Positions 1 to 7,437 are shown, numbered from the stretch's first letter. The stretch: 10,338 nucleotides of DNA from an uncultured cyanobacterium (GCA_903928835.1 CAIYSK010000013.1:1-10338); one strand, 5' to 3'. The notes: generated from the sequence alone by a model not told the origin. Translations and numbers: made by a program.

Positions 1-612
1 CAGACCGAGCTTGGCGCAGGCGATCGCCTCGATCTGGGGATCGGTGTTGGCGTAGGTACCCATGGCGCCACTGATCTGGCCCACGCTCACCACCCGCTCC
101 AGCCGCTCGAGGCGCTCTTGGTTGCGGAGCACTTCGGCCAGCCAGCCGGCCACCTTGAAACCAAAGGTGATCGGTTCGCCATGGATGGCGTGGGAGCGGC
201 CAATCATCACCGTGCCCTTGTGGGCTCGGGTGAGGTCCCGCAGGGCATCGGCCAGCTTGTCGAGCTCGGTGCGCAGCAGTTGCACCGAGGCCTTCATCTG
301 GAGGGCGACGCCCGTATCCAGCACGTCCGAGCTGGTCATGCCCACGTGGATGAAGCGGCCCGCATCGCCCACGTGTTCATTCACGTTGGTGAGGAAGGCG
401 ATCACGTCGTGGCGCACTTCAGCCTCGATCTCGAGGATGCGATCCACGCTGAAAGCGGCCTTTTCTTTGATGGTGGCCACTGCCTCTGTAGGCACCCTCC
501 CCAGCTCACAATTGGCTTCGGTGGCGGCGATTTCCACATCGAGCCAGCTCTGGAATTTGGCCTCTTCGCTCCAGATGGCGCCCATTTCGGGCAGGGTGTA
601 ACGCTCGATCAA
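1..612 (-). CDS. purB: Adenylosuccinate lyase, N-terminal 204 residues (runs off left edge)
   Basis: PurB splits succinyl-AMP to AMP and SAICAR to AICAR, releasing fumarate, in cytosolic purine synthesis. The window holds codons 1-204 of a protein usually about 430 residues long; the 3' part lies outside. The N-terminus reads MIERYTLPEMGAIW, typical of the family. Fumarase/aspartase superfamily signatures are visible: RHDVIAF with His68, TSSD at about residues 93-96, and GRSHAIHGEP with His141, the same numbering as the catalytic His68 and His141 of the Bacillus enzyme. I chose the TTG at 610-612 as start because the conserved MIERYT motif begins there; no ATG fits. Upstream is a strong hairpin (629-657) and a small gene in the same direction. 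The identity is seen in sequence; the TTG start is inferred from homology. Confidence 0.96.
   Translation of the reverse strand, partial: MIERYTLPEMGAIWSEEAKFQSWLDVEIAATEANCELGRVPTEAVATIKEKAAFSVDRILEIEAEVRHDVIAFLTNVNEHVGDAGRFIHVGMTSSDVLDTGVALQMKASVQLLRTELDKLADALRDLTRAHKGTVMIGRSHAIHGEPITFGFKVAGWLAEVLRNQERLERLERVVSVGQISGAMGTYANTDPQIEAIACAKLGL
20..27. repeat. HIP1 octamer GCGATCGC inside purB
   Basis: This is a perfect copy of the cyanobacterial HIP1 palindrome GCGATCGC, here extended to GGCGATCGCC (19-28). It lies within purB codons. HIP1 is very abundant in many cyanobacteria. By eye I found only two copies in this 10 kb window, so it is sparse here. Confidence 0.6.
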
Positions 613-628
613 GGGCCAGCGCGTGGCA

Positions 629-657
629 ACAGCCCCCCCAATGTATGGGGCGGCTGT
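629..657 (-). promoter_or_regulatory. Strong hairpin in the purB leader
   Basis: The arms are 629-639 and 647-657, eleven bases each with one internal mismatch (G opposite G on the minus strand), around a seven-base loop (640-646). On the minus-strand RNA the 5' arm reads ACAGCCGCCCC and the 3' arm GGGGGGGCTGT. The structure ends 16 bases upstream of the purB TTG start and follows the stop of the small upstream gene. No T-tract follows, so it is not a standard rho-independent terminator. It may stabilise or block the purB mRNA, or act as a rho-type or processing signal. The structure is seen; its role is inference. Confidence 0.5.
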
Positions 658-684
658 ATCTGGGTAGACCGGTGATCCTCCGGC

Positions 685-903
685 TCAGGCTGCGGTGGTG
701 AGTTGTTGGTGGGCCACTTCCCACTGCACCAGCTGCCCCCAGCTCTGTTGACGCACCCAGCAGCGGCCACCGCGGCACTGGATCACTTGGAACGGGGGGA
801 GATCGCGGGGCTGGTTGGGCAGCCGCACAAAACAGCCAGGCCGCAGCAGCTCCACCACGTTGCTGGAACGGAGATTGTTTCGATGTTGAAGGGAAGTGGC
901 CAT
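685..903 (-). CDS. Conserved-looking small hypothetical protein, 72 aa
   Basis: Function is not recognised. The protein begins MATSLQHRNNLRSSNVVELL and continues with a compact segment rich in Val, Arg, Gln and Trp (about residues 20-66: PGCFVRLP, PPFQVIQCRGGRCWVRQQSWG, VQWEV). The alternating hydrophobic/polar pattern with Gly and Pro turns suggests a small beta barrel of SH3-like type, as in other short cyanobacterial proteins; this is inference. It has no signal peptide or membrane segment. I chose the ATG at 903 over an upstream in-frame start at 1044 because a ribosome site (GAAGAGG) lies about nine bases before it, and because a start at 1044 would overlap the divergent tlyA start. It reads toward purB with a 72-base gap and may be cotranscribed with it. 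Confidence 0.7.
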   Translation of the reverse strand: MATSLQHRNNLRSSNVVELLRPGCFVRLPNQPRDLPPFQVIQCRGGRCWVRQQSWGQLVQWEVAHQQLTTAA

Positions 904-963
904 GGGTTTCGCCTCTTCGTTTGGGGCATCTTCAGCTGGTTTTCCGCCAGCAGGCCCGCTTGC

Positions 964-991
964 TTGGAATGTGTTCCGTTTCCCATATGGT
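964..991 (+). promoter_or_regulatory. Candidate tlyA promoter
   Basis: A TTGGAA box (964-969) and TATGGT box (986-991) are spaced 16 bases apart, a fair match to a sigma-70 type promoter. They lie 42 bases before the tlyA start, in the gap between the divergent small gene and tlyA. A short inverted repeat, GGAA-TGTG-TTCC, overlaps the -35 box (966-976). The boxes match by eye only and no transcript evidence is available. Confidence 0.3.
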
Positions 992-1033
992 TTGATCACA
1001 ACCGGGCAGCGTTGAAGCCGCACCCCTGCGCCC

Positions 1034-1864
1034 ATGGCCCGCAAGCAACGCTTGGATTTGGAGCTCCTGGCCCGCGGCTTGGTGACCTCGCGCCAGCAGG
1101 CCCAGCAGCTGATTCGGGCCGGGCGGGTGCGTTCAGGGGATCAGGTGCTCGATAAGCCCGGCACCGATGTGGCCCCCGAGCTGGAGCTGCAGGTGCAACA
1201 CCCGCCGCGCTTTGTGTCCCGCGGTGGCGAAAAGTTGTTGGCGGCCCTTGAGGCCTTCCCCCTGGAGGTGGGCGGTCGGGTGTGCCTCGATGGGGGGATT
1301 TCCACCGGCGGCTTTACCGATTGCCTGCTGCAGCACGGCGCCCAACGGGTCTATGGCATCGATGTGGGCTATGGCCAAACGGCCTGGAGCCTGCGCAGTG
1401 ATGGGCGTGTGGTGCTGAAGGAGCGCACCAACCTGCGCCATTTGGTCGCCGCTGATCTCTACGGCGAGGCCGATCCATGGCCCGATTTGGCCGTGGCGGA
1501 TGTGTCGTTCATTTCCCTTGGCCTGGTGTTGCCAGCCCTCAAGGCTCTGTTGGAGCCGAAGGCTATCCCTGAGCTGGTTGTGCTGGTGAAACCCCAGTTT
1601 GAGGTGGGTAAGGCCCGGGTGGGTAAGGGCGGCGTGGTGCGAGATCCAGACGCCCACGCCGATGCGATCTCTGGGGTGATGGCGGCCGCGGCTGGGCTGG
1701 GCCTGGCGGCGGCGGGCCTGGTGGCCTCACCAATTACGGGGCCAGCCGGCAACCATGAATATCTGCTCTGGCTGCGGGGCGAGGGTCCCTCGGCTGGGGA
1801 TGCTTCTGGCGTGGATGCTGAGACCATCAAAAAGCTGGTGACCAGCACCCTGGCCACCAGCTAA
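1034..1864 (+). CDS. tlyA: TlyA family rRNA (cytidine-2'-O)-methyltransferase
   Basis: This is a 276-residue protein of normal family length. An S4 RNA-binding domain covers about residues 4-60 (RLDLELLARGLVTSRQQAQQ, then RVRSG). An FtsJ/RrmJ-like SAM-dependent methyltransferase domain follows from about residue 60. Visible motifs are VSRGGEKL with Lys67, the SAM loop DGGISTGGFTD (86-96), ADVSFISL with Asp156, VKPQFEVGK with Lys186 and GPAGNHEYLLWL with Glu242. These four residues appear to correspond to the Lys-Asp-Lys-Glu catalytic set described for mycobacterial TlyA, which 2'-O-methylates cytidines in 16S and/or 23S rRNA. Which rRNA site is modified here cannot be read from the sequence. 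The S4 domain begins right at the ATG, supporting this start; no strong ribosome site precedes it. The gene converges with glnB, 22 bases between stops, with no terminator hairpin seen. Confidence 0.93.
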   Translation: MARKQRLDLELLARGLVTSRQQAQQLIRAGRVRSGDQVLDKPGTDVAPELELQVQHPPRFVSRGGEKLLAALEAFPLEVGGRVCLDGGISTGGFTDCLLQHGAQRVYGIDVGYGQTAWSLRSDGRVVLKERTNLRHLVAADLYGEADPWPDLAVADVSFISLGLVLPALKALLEPKAIPELVVLVKPQFEVGKARVGKGGVVRDPDAHADAISGVMAAAAGLGLAAAGLVASPITGPAGNHEYLLWLRGEGPSAGDASGVDAETIKKLVTSTLATS

Positions 1865-1886
1865 AAGGTGAGTTGTGAGCAAGGAC

Positions 1887-2255
<369 letters not shown>

Positions 2256-2319
2256 TCAGGAAATCCCAGCCCAAAAAAGGGGACAGGATCCATTAGGCCT
2301 GAGGCTAGACGGAGTCGCC

Positions 2320-2333
2320 GTAGCAACGGCTAC
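2320..2333. promoter_or_regulatory. NtcA-type binding site between glnB and queF
   Basis: The sequence GTAGCAACGGCTAC is a perfect GTA-N8-TAC site and is symmetric over five bases per side (GTAGC/GCTAC). NtcA, the CRP-family nitrogen regulator of cyanobacteria, binds this consensus, and glnB is a known NtcA target in several cyanobacteria. The site lies about 95 bases upstream of glnB. On the minus strand a weak -10-like TAATGG starts 24 bases past the site, close to the 22-24 base spacing usual for NtcA-activated promoters. It also lies 49 bases upstream of the queF start, so it could affect queF too. The match is seen; binding is inferred. Confidence 0.65.
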
Positions 2334-2382
2334 CTGGCCTGGGGGCCTGTCTACCATCTCAAGGATTGATAGCGAGCAACCG

Positions 2383-2778
2383 GTGGAGCAAACGCGCACA
2401 CCGCTCTATGGCGAGCGGGCTATTTCCGATGCGGAACTGATCTGCTTTGAGAACCCCCGTCCAGGTCGCCCCTACGAAGTGGCGATTGAGCTGCCTGAGT
2501 TCACCTGCAAATGCCCGTTTTCGGGTTATCCCGATTTCGCGGTCTTGCGCTTGATCTACCAACCCGGCCCCCGGGTGCTGGAGCTCAAGGCGATCAAGCT
2601 TTACGTCAACAGCTACCGAGACCGGTCCATTTCCCACGAGGAAGTGGCCAACCGCATCCTTGATGATTGCGTGGCCGCGGCCGCGCCCCAGTGGATGCAA
2701 CTCGAGGCTGATTTCCATCCCCGGGGCAATGTCCACACCGTGGTGCGTGTGAGTCACGGCACCCGTCTGCCCTGTTAG
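2383..2778 (+). CDS. queF: NADPH-dependent 7-cyano-7-deazaguanine reductase
   Basis: QueF reduces the nitrile of preQ0 to the amine preQ1 with two NADPH, in the pathway to queuosine in tRNA. This is the short unimodular form, 131 residues. Signatures are [17 protein letters not shown] with the nucleophile Cys44 and Asp51, the QueF motif [15 protein letters not shown] (67-81), [11 protein letters not shown] with His85-Glu86 and [10 protein letters not shown] near the C-terminus. Residues are numbered from the GTG start at 2383, which gives the usual family length. An in-frame ATG at 2209 would add 58 residues with no family similarity and would run through the glnB start and the NtcA site, so I rejected it. 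No strong ribosome site was found and no preQ1 riboswitch was recognised. The stop overlaps the ccs1 stop by four bases, tail to tail. Confidence 0.94.
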   Translation: MEQTRTPLYGERAISDAELICFENPRPGRPYEVAIELPEFTCKCPFSGYPDFAVLRLIYQPGPRVLELKAIKLYVNSYRDRSISHEEVANRILDDCVAAAAPQWMQLEADFHPRGNVHTVVRVSHGTRLPC

Positions 2779-4064
2779 AGCTGGCCCAGTAACTGGGGGA
2801 GCTCCTGGGCAAAGGACGGGAGGTCGCGGTTGCAGAGCCCGGCCACATGAAGGCGACCGCTTTCCCCCTCCCCTTCTCCGATGGCCCAGAGCTGGCGGGT
2901 GGCCACCAGGCTCAAGCCTCCTCCGGCAAGGGCAATGGCAAAGCCCGCATAGACCAGGGGTACGCCGGGATCTTTTTTCAACAGGATGCCACTGGCTGGA
3001 AGCACGCTGGCCACCCGAATCGGCAGCCCTTTGATCTCTGTGGCGGGGCCGCCTGGCACCAGTTGGCCGAGGAGTTGGCCATCGGCTCCGTAGACGTCCA
3101 CGGGGCCCGCCTCATTGTTGAGGCTGAGCAACACCGGTTCGCTGCCGTCGGGGCGGGTGGGAAGCACCAATCCCCAGATCTGTTCGCCGAGTTGGGGGAA
3201 GGCCTGTAGCGGCAGCTGCAGCAAGGGGCTTTTGCCGAGCTGCACCGTGATGGCAGCGAGCGACCAGTCGGCTTGATAGAGGGTGATGCCCTTGAAGCGC
3301 AAGGGATGGTTCACGCTGATTTCGGCCTGCTTGAGCTCGGGGCCTGCCTCGCCATCCAGTAGCCGCAGCTGGGAGGTGAATTGTTCCGGCCGGCCAGCTG
3401 GATCCCGCTGCACGGAGAAACCATCGAGGGCCACCACCAATTGGCTTTGGCCGCGGCTGTTGAGCAGATCCAGGGTGCGTCCCGGCGCCAGAAATTGCTC
3501 GGAGCGCTGGCCAGCCAGGGAGCCCCAGGCGGCGCCCAGCATCAGCACCACCATGCCGGCATGGACGAGCATCGGACCGACCCGGCCCAGCAGGCCCTTG
3601 CGGGCCGCCAGCCTGCCTGGGTGGCTTTGGATCTGCCAGCCCTGGGCCTTCAGCATCCCTTCCAGTTGCACCAGGCTGGTGGCTGGCGTTTGGCTGGCCA
3701 CGGTTTCGGCCACGCTCAGCTTGCTGAGTTGGCGCGGTGATTGGTAATCCACCCAGCGAAGGGCGGTCTGCAGGGCGGGCCATTGACGGCGCCAGCTGCA
3801 GAGCAGCAGGGATAGGGCCAGCCAGGCCAGCAGGGCTAAAAACCAGTTGCTCGAATAGATGTGATCGAGCTGGAGCGCCAGCACGCCATCCCCTTTGATC
3901 AGCCCCAGCCAGGGTTGGCTGTCATAGAGCTGGTGGTAGAAGGTGGGGCTTTCTTTTTGGGGAATGGCGGTGCCGATCCCACTGGCAACGGCGATCACCA
4001 GCAGGAGGCCAATGGCGAGGCGCAGGTCGGAGATCCAGGAGGCCAGCCGGAGAAGCGTTTTCAT
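2775..4064 (-). CDS. ccs1: Cytochrome c biogenesis protein Ccs1 (ResB family)
   Basis: This 429-residue membrane protein of the system II cytochrome c maturation pathway works with CcsA to attach heme to apocytochromes at the lumenal/periplasmic side of the thylakoid or plasma membrane. It has a ResB layout. Hydrophobic segments are near residues 17-34, 74-90 and 163-183, then a large hydrophilic domain, then a last segment near 368-388. His168 in [10 protein letters not shown] at the third segment is the type of His implicated in heme handling. The motif [17 protein letters not shown] (251-267) is characteristic of the ResB domain. A GAAGG ribosome site overlaps the ccdA stop, seven bases before this ATG, supporting the start. 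It follows ccdA by 10 bases and is probably the last gene of a ftsW-ccdA-ccs1 unit. ccsA is not in the window. The identity is confident. Confidence 0.95.
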   Translation of the reverse strand: MKTLLRLASWISDLRLAIGLLLVIAVASGIGTAIPQKESPTFYHQLYDSQPWLGLIKGDGVLALQLDHIYSSNWFLALLAWLALSLLLCSWRRQWPALQTALRWVDYQSPRQLSKLSVAETVASQTPATSLVQLEGMLKAQGWQIQSHPGRLAARKGLLGRVGPMLVHAGMVVLMLGAAWGSLAGQRSEQFLAPGRTLDLLNSRGQSQLVVALDGFSVQRDPAGRPEQFTSQLRLLDGEAGPELKQAEISVNHPLRFKGITLYQADWSLAAITVQLGKSPLLQLPLQAFPQLGEQIWGLVLPTRPDGSEPVLLSLNNEAGPVDVYGADGQLLGQLVPGGPATEIKGLPIRVASVLPASGILLKKDPGVPLVYAGFAIALAGGGLSLVATRQLWAIGEGEGESGRLHVAGLCNRDLPSFAQELPQLLGQL

Positions 4065-4074
4065 TGGTCTGCCT

Positions 4075-4815
4075 TCATAGCCATCGGGCCACCAGGGTCA
4101 GAGCTCCGGTGGTCACCAGGACCACTCCGCTGATTGGGGGTACCCACTGGCCCACCTGGCGGAGGTTGAGCAGGCTCGGCAGGCTTGCCGCCGCCGTCCC
4201 GGCGAGCAGCAGGGGCAGCACCTGGCCAGCGCCAAAGCTGGTGAGCAGCACCATGCCAACCACCGGCTTACCGCTCTGGGCCATCCAGCCCAGCAGCACC
4301 GCCAAGACCGGGGTGGTGCAGGGGGTTGCAGCGAGGCCAAACGCCAAGCCCGCTGCTAGGGGAGCGAGGGGGGCGGGCACCTTGCGTCGCCAGATTTCAG
4401 GGTCTGGTCCAGGGGGGAGGGGAATTTTCAGAACCCCCAGCAGGTTGAAACCCATCAACAGGGCCAACACCGCCACGATGGTGGGGATGAGGCCAGGGAT
4501 TTGGCCATAGATGCGGCCGAGCAGTCCGCTGACCAGCCCCAGCAACACCAGGGACGCCACGATGCCGGCGGCAAAGCTCAAGCTCCTTTGCCAAGGGGAG
4601 GGTCGCCGCTGGCCATCGGCTACGGCGGCGCCGAATCCGGCCAAATAGGCCAGGGTGACCGGTAGCAGAGACAGGGAGCAGGGCCCCAGGCTGGTGAGCA
4701 GCCCACCGGCGAAAACCACCGCCAAGGTGGTGGGGGTGGGAGAGGCCAGGGACTGTTGCAGCAAGGTCTCGCTGGTGCGGGCCCAATCGGCCAGTTGGGG
4801 CCCAAAGCTGATCAT
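4075..4815 (-). CDS. ccdA: Thiol:disulfide transporter CcdA
   Basis: CcdA is a polytopic membrane protein that moves electrons from cytoplasmic thioredoxin across the membrane to keep apocytochrome c heme-binding cysteines reduced. The protein is 246 residues with about six hydrophobic segments. The paired redox cysteines sit in the family motifs [14 protein letters not shown] (Cys46) and [15 protein letters not shown] (Cys166), in two pseudo-repeated halves. A cytoplasmic-type loop with Pro and charged residues lies near 132-150. No thioredoxin domain is fused, so this is CcdA and not full-length DsbD. It begins 9 bases after the ftsW stop and ends 10 bases before ccs1, so the two cytochrome c maturation genes are almost certainly cotranscribed. 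Confidence 0.95.
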   Translation of the reverse strand: MISFGPQLADWARTSETLLQQSLASPTPTTLAVVFAGGLLTSLGPCSLSLLPVTLAYLAGFGAAVADGQRRPSPWQRSLSFAAGIVASLVLLGLVSGLLGRIYGQIPGLIPTIVAVLALLMGFNLLGVLKIPLPPGPDPEIWRRKVPAPLAPLAAGLAFGLAATPCTTPVLAVLLGWMAQSGKPVVGMVLLTSFGAGQVLPLLLAGTAAASLPSLLNLRQVGQWVPPISGVVLVTTGALTLVARWL

Positions 4816-4824
4816 GGATCCAGC

Positions 4825-6030
4825 CTATCGGGCGGCTGCGGGCCGGTGACGCCTGGGCGTTGGGGAGAGGCCGCTGCCCTCCAGGGAGCAACGCAACAGG
4901 AGGCCGCAAATCAGCAGACTGGCCATCAGGGAGTTGCCGCCATAACTGATCAGCGGCAGGGGCAGGCCCGTGGTGGGCATGGCGCCACTGGCAACGGCGA
5001 TGTTGAGGATGGATTGGCCCACCAGGATCGTGGTGCAGCCAATCGCGATCAGCCGTTGCTGGTTGGTGCGGCATTGCAGGGCAATGCGTAGCCCCGCAAA
5101 ACCAAACAGCAGCAGGAAGAGGAGCAGCACCACCGAACCCACATAGCCGAACTCTTCTGCAAAAACAGCAAAGATGAAATCGGTGGACTGGATCGGCAGG
5201 TACTGAAGTTTTTGGGTGGAGAGTCCAAAACCGGAACCGAGGAAGCCGCCGGAGCCAATGGCCAGGAGACTTTGAACAAGCTGATAGCCATCGCCTTGGG
5301 CATCGCGCCAAGGGTTGAGGAAGGAGATCACGCGAATGCGTTGGTACGTATTGAGCAAGATGCTCGCCGTACCCACCAGACCTCCTGCTCCGGCGGCACC
5401 GAGCAGCATGGTTTTGGGTAGTCCGCCAGCCAAGGCCATCAGCCACAGCAGCAGGCCGGTGAGGGCAGCGGTGCTGAGGTTGGGTTGCTTGAGAATCAGC
5501 AGGATCAAGGCCCCCAAGATGCCGAGCCAAAGCAGCTTTTGGTCGCTGCCACTGCGTTTCCAATGGGCGAAGAGTGATGCCCCTTGGAGTACCACAAAGG
5601 GTTTGACGAGTTCCGAGGGTTGAATTTGGATCGGCCCAATCACCAGCCAACGGCTCGCCCCATTGACGGTGCTACCGATCACCAGGGTGGCGGCCACCAG
5701 CACCAGGCAAATCAACAGGGCCATCGGCGCGATGTGAAGCCAGCGGCGCAGGCTGGTGCGGAGGCCGAGCCAAAGCAGGCCCCAGCTGGCCACCATCCAA
5801 ATCAATTGCCGCTTGAGGTAGTAGGCCGCATCGCCCATTTCCCGCTCCGCCACCCACCAGCTGGAGGAGGTGAGCACCAGTACGCCCACCAGGCTCCAGA
5901 GGGCCACCATGCCGAGCACGAGGCGGGCCTCAGCGGGCCATAGGTGCCATGGCAGGGGCAGCAAGCCTTGGGCCGCCCTGGCTTGCACGCCAGCCGTTGG
6001 GGGATCACGTCGGGTATTGGATCGGGGCAA
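4825..6030 (-). CDS. ftsW: Cell division protein FtsW (SEDS peptidoglycan polymerase)
   Basis: FtsW polymerises lipid II into septal glycan strands together with its class B PBP partner (FtsI) at the division site. The 401-residue protein has about ten hydrophobic segments and SEDS signatures: STVNGASRWLVIGPIQIQPSELVK (120-143), KQPNLSTAAL (181-190), YLPIQSTDFIFAVFAEEFGYVG (277-298) with Asp284 matching the catalytic Asp297 of E. coli FtsW, and TTGLPLPLISYGGNSLMA (353-370). The position eight residues before this Asp is Gln276, where E. coli has Glu289. The TTG at 6028-6030 is the farthest start shown; there is no ribosome site, and a GTG at codon 15 is an alternative. RodA is the other possible name, but the ISYGG region and cyanobacterial-type sequence favour FtsW. 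It is first in the ftsW-ccdA-ccs1 run. Confidence 0.88.
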   Translation of the reverse strand: MPRSNTRRDPPTAGVQARAAQGLLPLPWHLWPAEARLVLGMVALWSLVGVLVLTSSSWWVAEREMGDAAYYLKRQLIWMVASWGLLWLGLRTSLRRWLHIAPMALLICLVLVAATLVIGSTVNGASRWLVIGPIQIQPSELVKPFVVLQGASLFAHWKRSGSDQKLLWLGILGALILLILKQPNLSTAALTGLLLWLMALAGGLPKTMLLGAAGAGGLVGTASILLNTYQRIRVISFLNPWRDAQGDGYQLVQSLLAIGSGGFLGSGFGLSTQKLQYLPIQSTDFIFAVFAEEFGYVGSVVLLLFLLLFGFAGLRIALQCRTNQQRLIAIGCTTILVGQSILNIAVASGAMPTTGLPLPLISYGGNSLMASLLICGLLLRCSLEGSGLSPTPRRHRPAAAR

Positions 6031-6055
6031 GGCTGGTGGGTCGGGGCGGCGACTG

Positions 6056-6083
6056 TTGTCGATGGTCCTTTGTCGATGGTCCT
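6056..6083. repeat. Perfect 14-base tandem duplication upstream of ftsW
   Basis: TTGTCGATGGTCCT occurs twice back to back (6056-6069 and 6070-6083) on the plus strand. It lies 26 to 53 bases upstream of the ftsW TTG start, between ftsW and the apc operon terminator. It may be a replication slippage product or paired protein sites in the ftsW leader. Confidence 0.75.
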
Positions 6084-6127
6084 ATTGAGCCGTGAAAGCT
6101 TGCGGCTGGCTAGGCATGCCGGGTCAC

Positions 6128-6153
6128 AAAAAAAGCCCGGCATGGCCGGGCTT
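6128..6153 (-). terminator. Rho-independent terminator of the apc operon
   Basis: On the minus strand AAGCCCGGC and GCCGGGCTT form a perfect nine-base stem (6145-6153 and 6133-6141) around a three-base loop, followed by seven T residues ending at 6128. It starts 19 bases after the apcC stop. This is a classic intrinsic terminator for apcE/A/B/C transcripts, and it insulates ftsW from the very strong phycobilisome promoter. Confidence 0.92.
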
Positions 6154-6172
6154 GCTAAGCAGGAGTTTGGAC

Positions 6173-6373
6173 TCAGTTGCCAACGTTCTGTTGACGCCGA
6201 CCTGTAACCAATTCGACCTTCAGGATCTTTCCTCCCTGCTTCATGATCCGCTGCTGTTCAGCAAACCAGCTTTCGAAGGGAACCCACTTGGTGAAGTAGG
6301 TGTTCTGGAGCTCACGCTGGGTGCGTGATTTCTCAGGGCAGGGGATGCAGGCTGTGATCTTGAACAGGCGCAT
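6173..6373 (-). CDS. apcC: Phycobilisome small core linker (Lc 7.8)
   Basis: This 66-residue protein matches the usual size of ApcC. It is a single CpcD-like domain: MRLFKITACIPCPEKSRTQRELQNTYFTKWVPFESWFAEQQRIMKQGGKILKVELVTG shows the family core. It sits inside terminal allophycocyanin trimers of the core cylinders, capping them and tuning their spectrum. It is last in the apc operon, 36 bases after apcB and just before the terminator. No strong ribosome site is seen before the ATG; the start is fixed by the conserved MRLFKITA. Confidence 0.97.
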   Translation of the reverse strand: MRLFKITACIPCPEKSRTQRELQNTYFTKWVPFESWFAEQQRIMKQGGKILKVELVTGRRQQNVGN

Positions 6374-6409
6374 GGGAACGATCCGAGGGGTTGTGCCTAA
6401 GCGATTGGA

Positions 6410-6898
6410 TCAGTTGCCCAAGCCGGAACTGATGTAATCGAAGTAGACACCCATCTCACGACCGGCGTCAGGACCCACCAAGGCAGCGGTGGCTTCCTTC
6501 ATGGCTTGGATTGACTGAACGGTGGCACCGATGGGCACACCCAGGGAGTTGTAGGTCTCCTTGAGGCCGTTGAGAACACGCTCGTCGAGGATCGACGTGT
6601 CACCGGCCAGCATGGCGTAGGTGGCGTAGCGCAGGTAGTAATCGAGGTCGCGAATGCAAGCTGCATAGCGACGGCAGGTGTACATGTTGCCGCCGGGACG
6701 GGTGATGTCCGAGTACAGCAGCGACTTGGCCACGGCTTCTTTGATGATGGCCGACCCGTTTGCGCTGATGGTGGCAGCTGCACGAACGCGCAGCTCACCG
6801 CTGGCGAAGTACTGCTCCAGGCGGCCCATGGCAGAGCCGTCGAGGTACAGACCTTGTACGTCGGCCTGGTTAATGACGTTGGTGATGGCGTCTTGCAT
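6410..6898 (-). CDS. apcB: Allophycocyanin beta subunit
   Basis: This 162-residue phycobiliprotein pairs with ApcA; (alpha-beta)3 trimers build the phycobilisome core cylinders and pass excitation to the terminal emitters. The globin-like sequence is full length: [20 protein letters not shown] start, [29 protein letters not shown] centre with Cys81 for phycocyanobilin, and [10 protein letters not shown] at the end. Asn71, normally methylated by CpcM in beta subunits, is present. An AGGA motif lies shortly before the ATG. It follows apcA by 53 bases. Confidence 0.98.
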   Translation of the reverse strand: MQDAITNVINQADVQGLYLDGSAMGRLEQYFASGELRVRAAATISANGSAIIKEAVAKSLLYSDITRPGGNMYTCRRYAACIRDLDYYLRYATYAMLAGDTSILDERVLNGLKETYNSLGVPIGATVQSIQAMKEATAALVGPDAGREMGVYFDYISSGLGN

Positions 6899-6951
6899 GA
6901 ATCCTGCTTAGGGCGAAAAGACGGTGCGGAACAAAGGTGGGGTTCGGGGCC

Positions 6952-7437
6952 TCAGGAGAGGGCGCCAACCACGTAGTCGAAGTAGAAGCCAGCTTCTTCG
7001 GCATCGGCGCCGGTGAGCAGGCCCATCGCGGCGGACTTCATTTCGCGCACGGACTCGGCCATGGCCTCAAGGGGCACGCCAAGGGAGCGGTACATCTCGC
7101 GGGCTCCGATCACGCCGATCTCTTCGATCGGGGTGACGTCACCAGCGACCACGCCGTAGGTCACGAGGCGAAGGTAGTAGTCCATGTCCCGCAGGCAGGA
7201 CGCTGTCATTTCTTCGCCGTAGGCGCTGCCGCCAGGGGAGATGACATCAGGACGCTTCTGAAACAGGGCGCCGCCGGCCTGTTTGACGATGCGCTCACGG
7301 CTCTCGCTGAGAACCTGCGCGACGCGGAGGCGACGCTGTCCAGCCGAGACGAACGACTTGATCTGATCAAGTTCGCCAGGGCTTAGATAGCGGGCTTCGG
7401 CGTCCGCGTTGATGATCGAGTTGGAGACGATGCTCAT
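6952..7437 (-). CDS. apcA: Allophycocyanin alpha subunit
   Basis: This 161-residue phycobiliprotein is the partner of ApcB in the core cylinders. The start [20 protein letters not shown] matches the family; the longer reading from 7539 is rejected. A GAGG ribosome site lies nine bases before the ATG. The chromophore region is [19 protein letters not shown] with Cys81 for phycocyanobilin, then [19 protein letters not shown]; the C-terminus is [11 protein letters not shown]. Residue 71 is Ser ([10 protein letters not shown]), where the allophycocyanin alpha subunits I recall have Asn. The upstream gap of 415 bases to apcE holds the likely apcA promoter or leader. Confidence 0.98.
   Translation of the reverse strand: MSIVSNSIINADAEARYLSPGELDQIKSFVSAGQRRLRVAQVLSESRERIVKQAGGALFQKRPDVISPGGSAYGEEMTASCLRDMDYYLRLVTYGVVAGDVTPIEEIGVIGAREMYRSLGVPLEAMAESVREMKSAAMGLLTGADAEEAGFYFDYVVGALS

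Noticed and set aside
904..1044. Longer form of the small hypothetical protein starting at 1044
   Set aside because: It would overlap the divergent tlyA start, and the ATG at 903 has a good GAGG ribosome site.
4397..5650. A 417-residue minus-strand frame across ftsW and ccdA
   Set aside because: It is rich in Arg, Pro, His and Cys, crosses two genes with clear family motifs in another frame, and is a GC-bias shadow.
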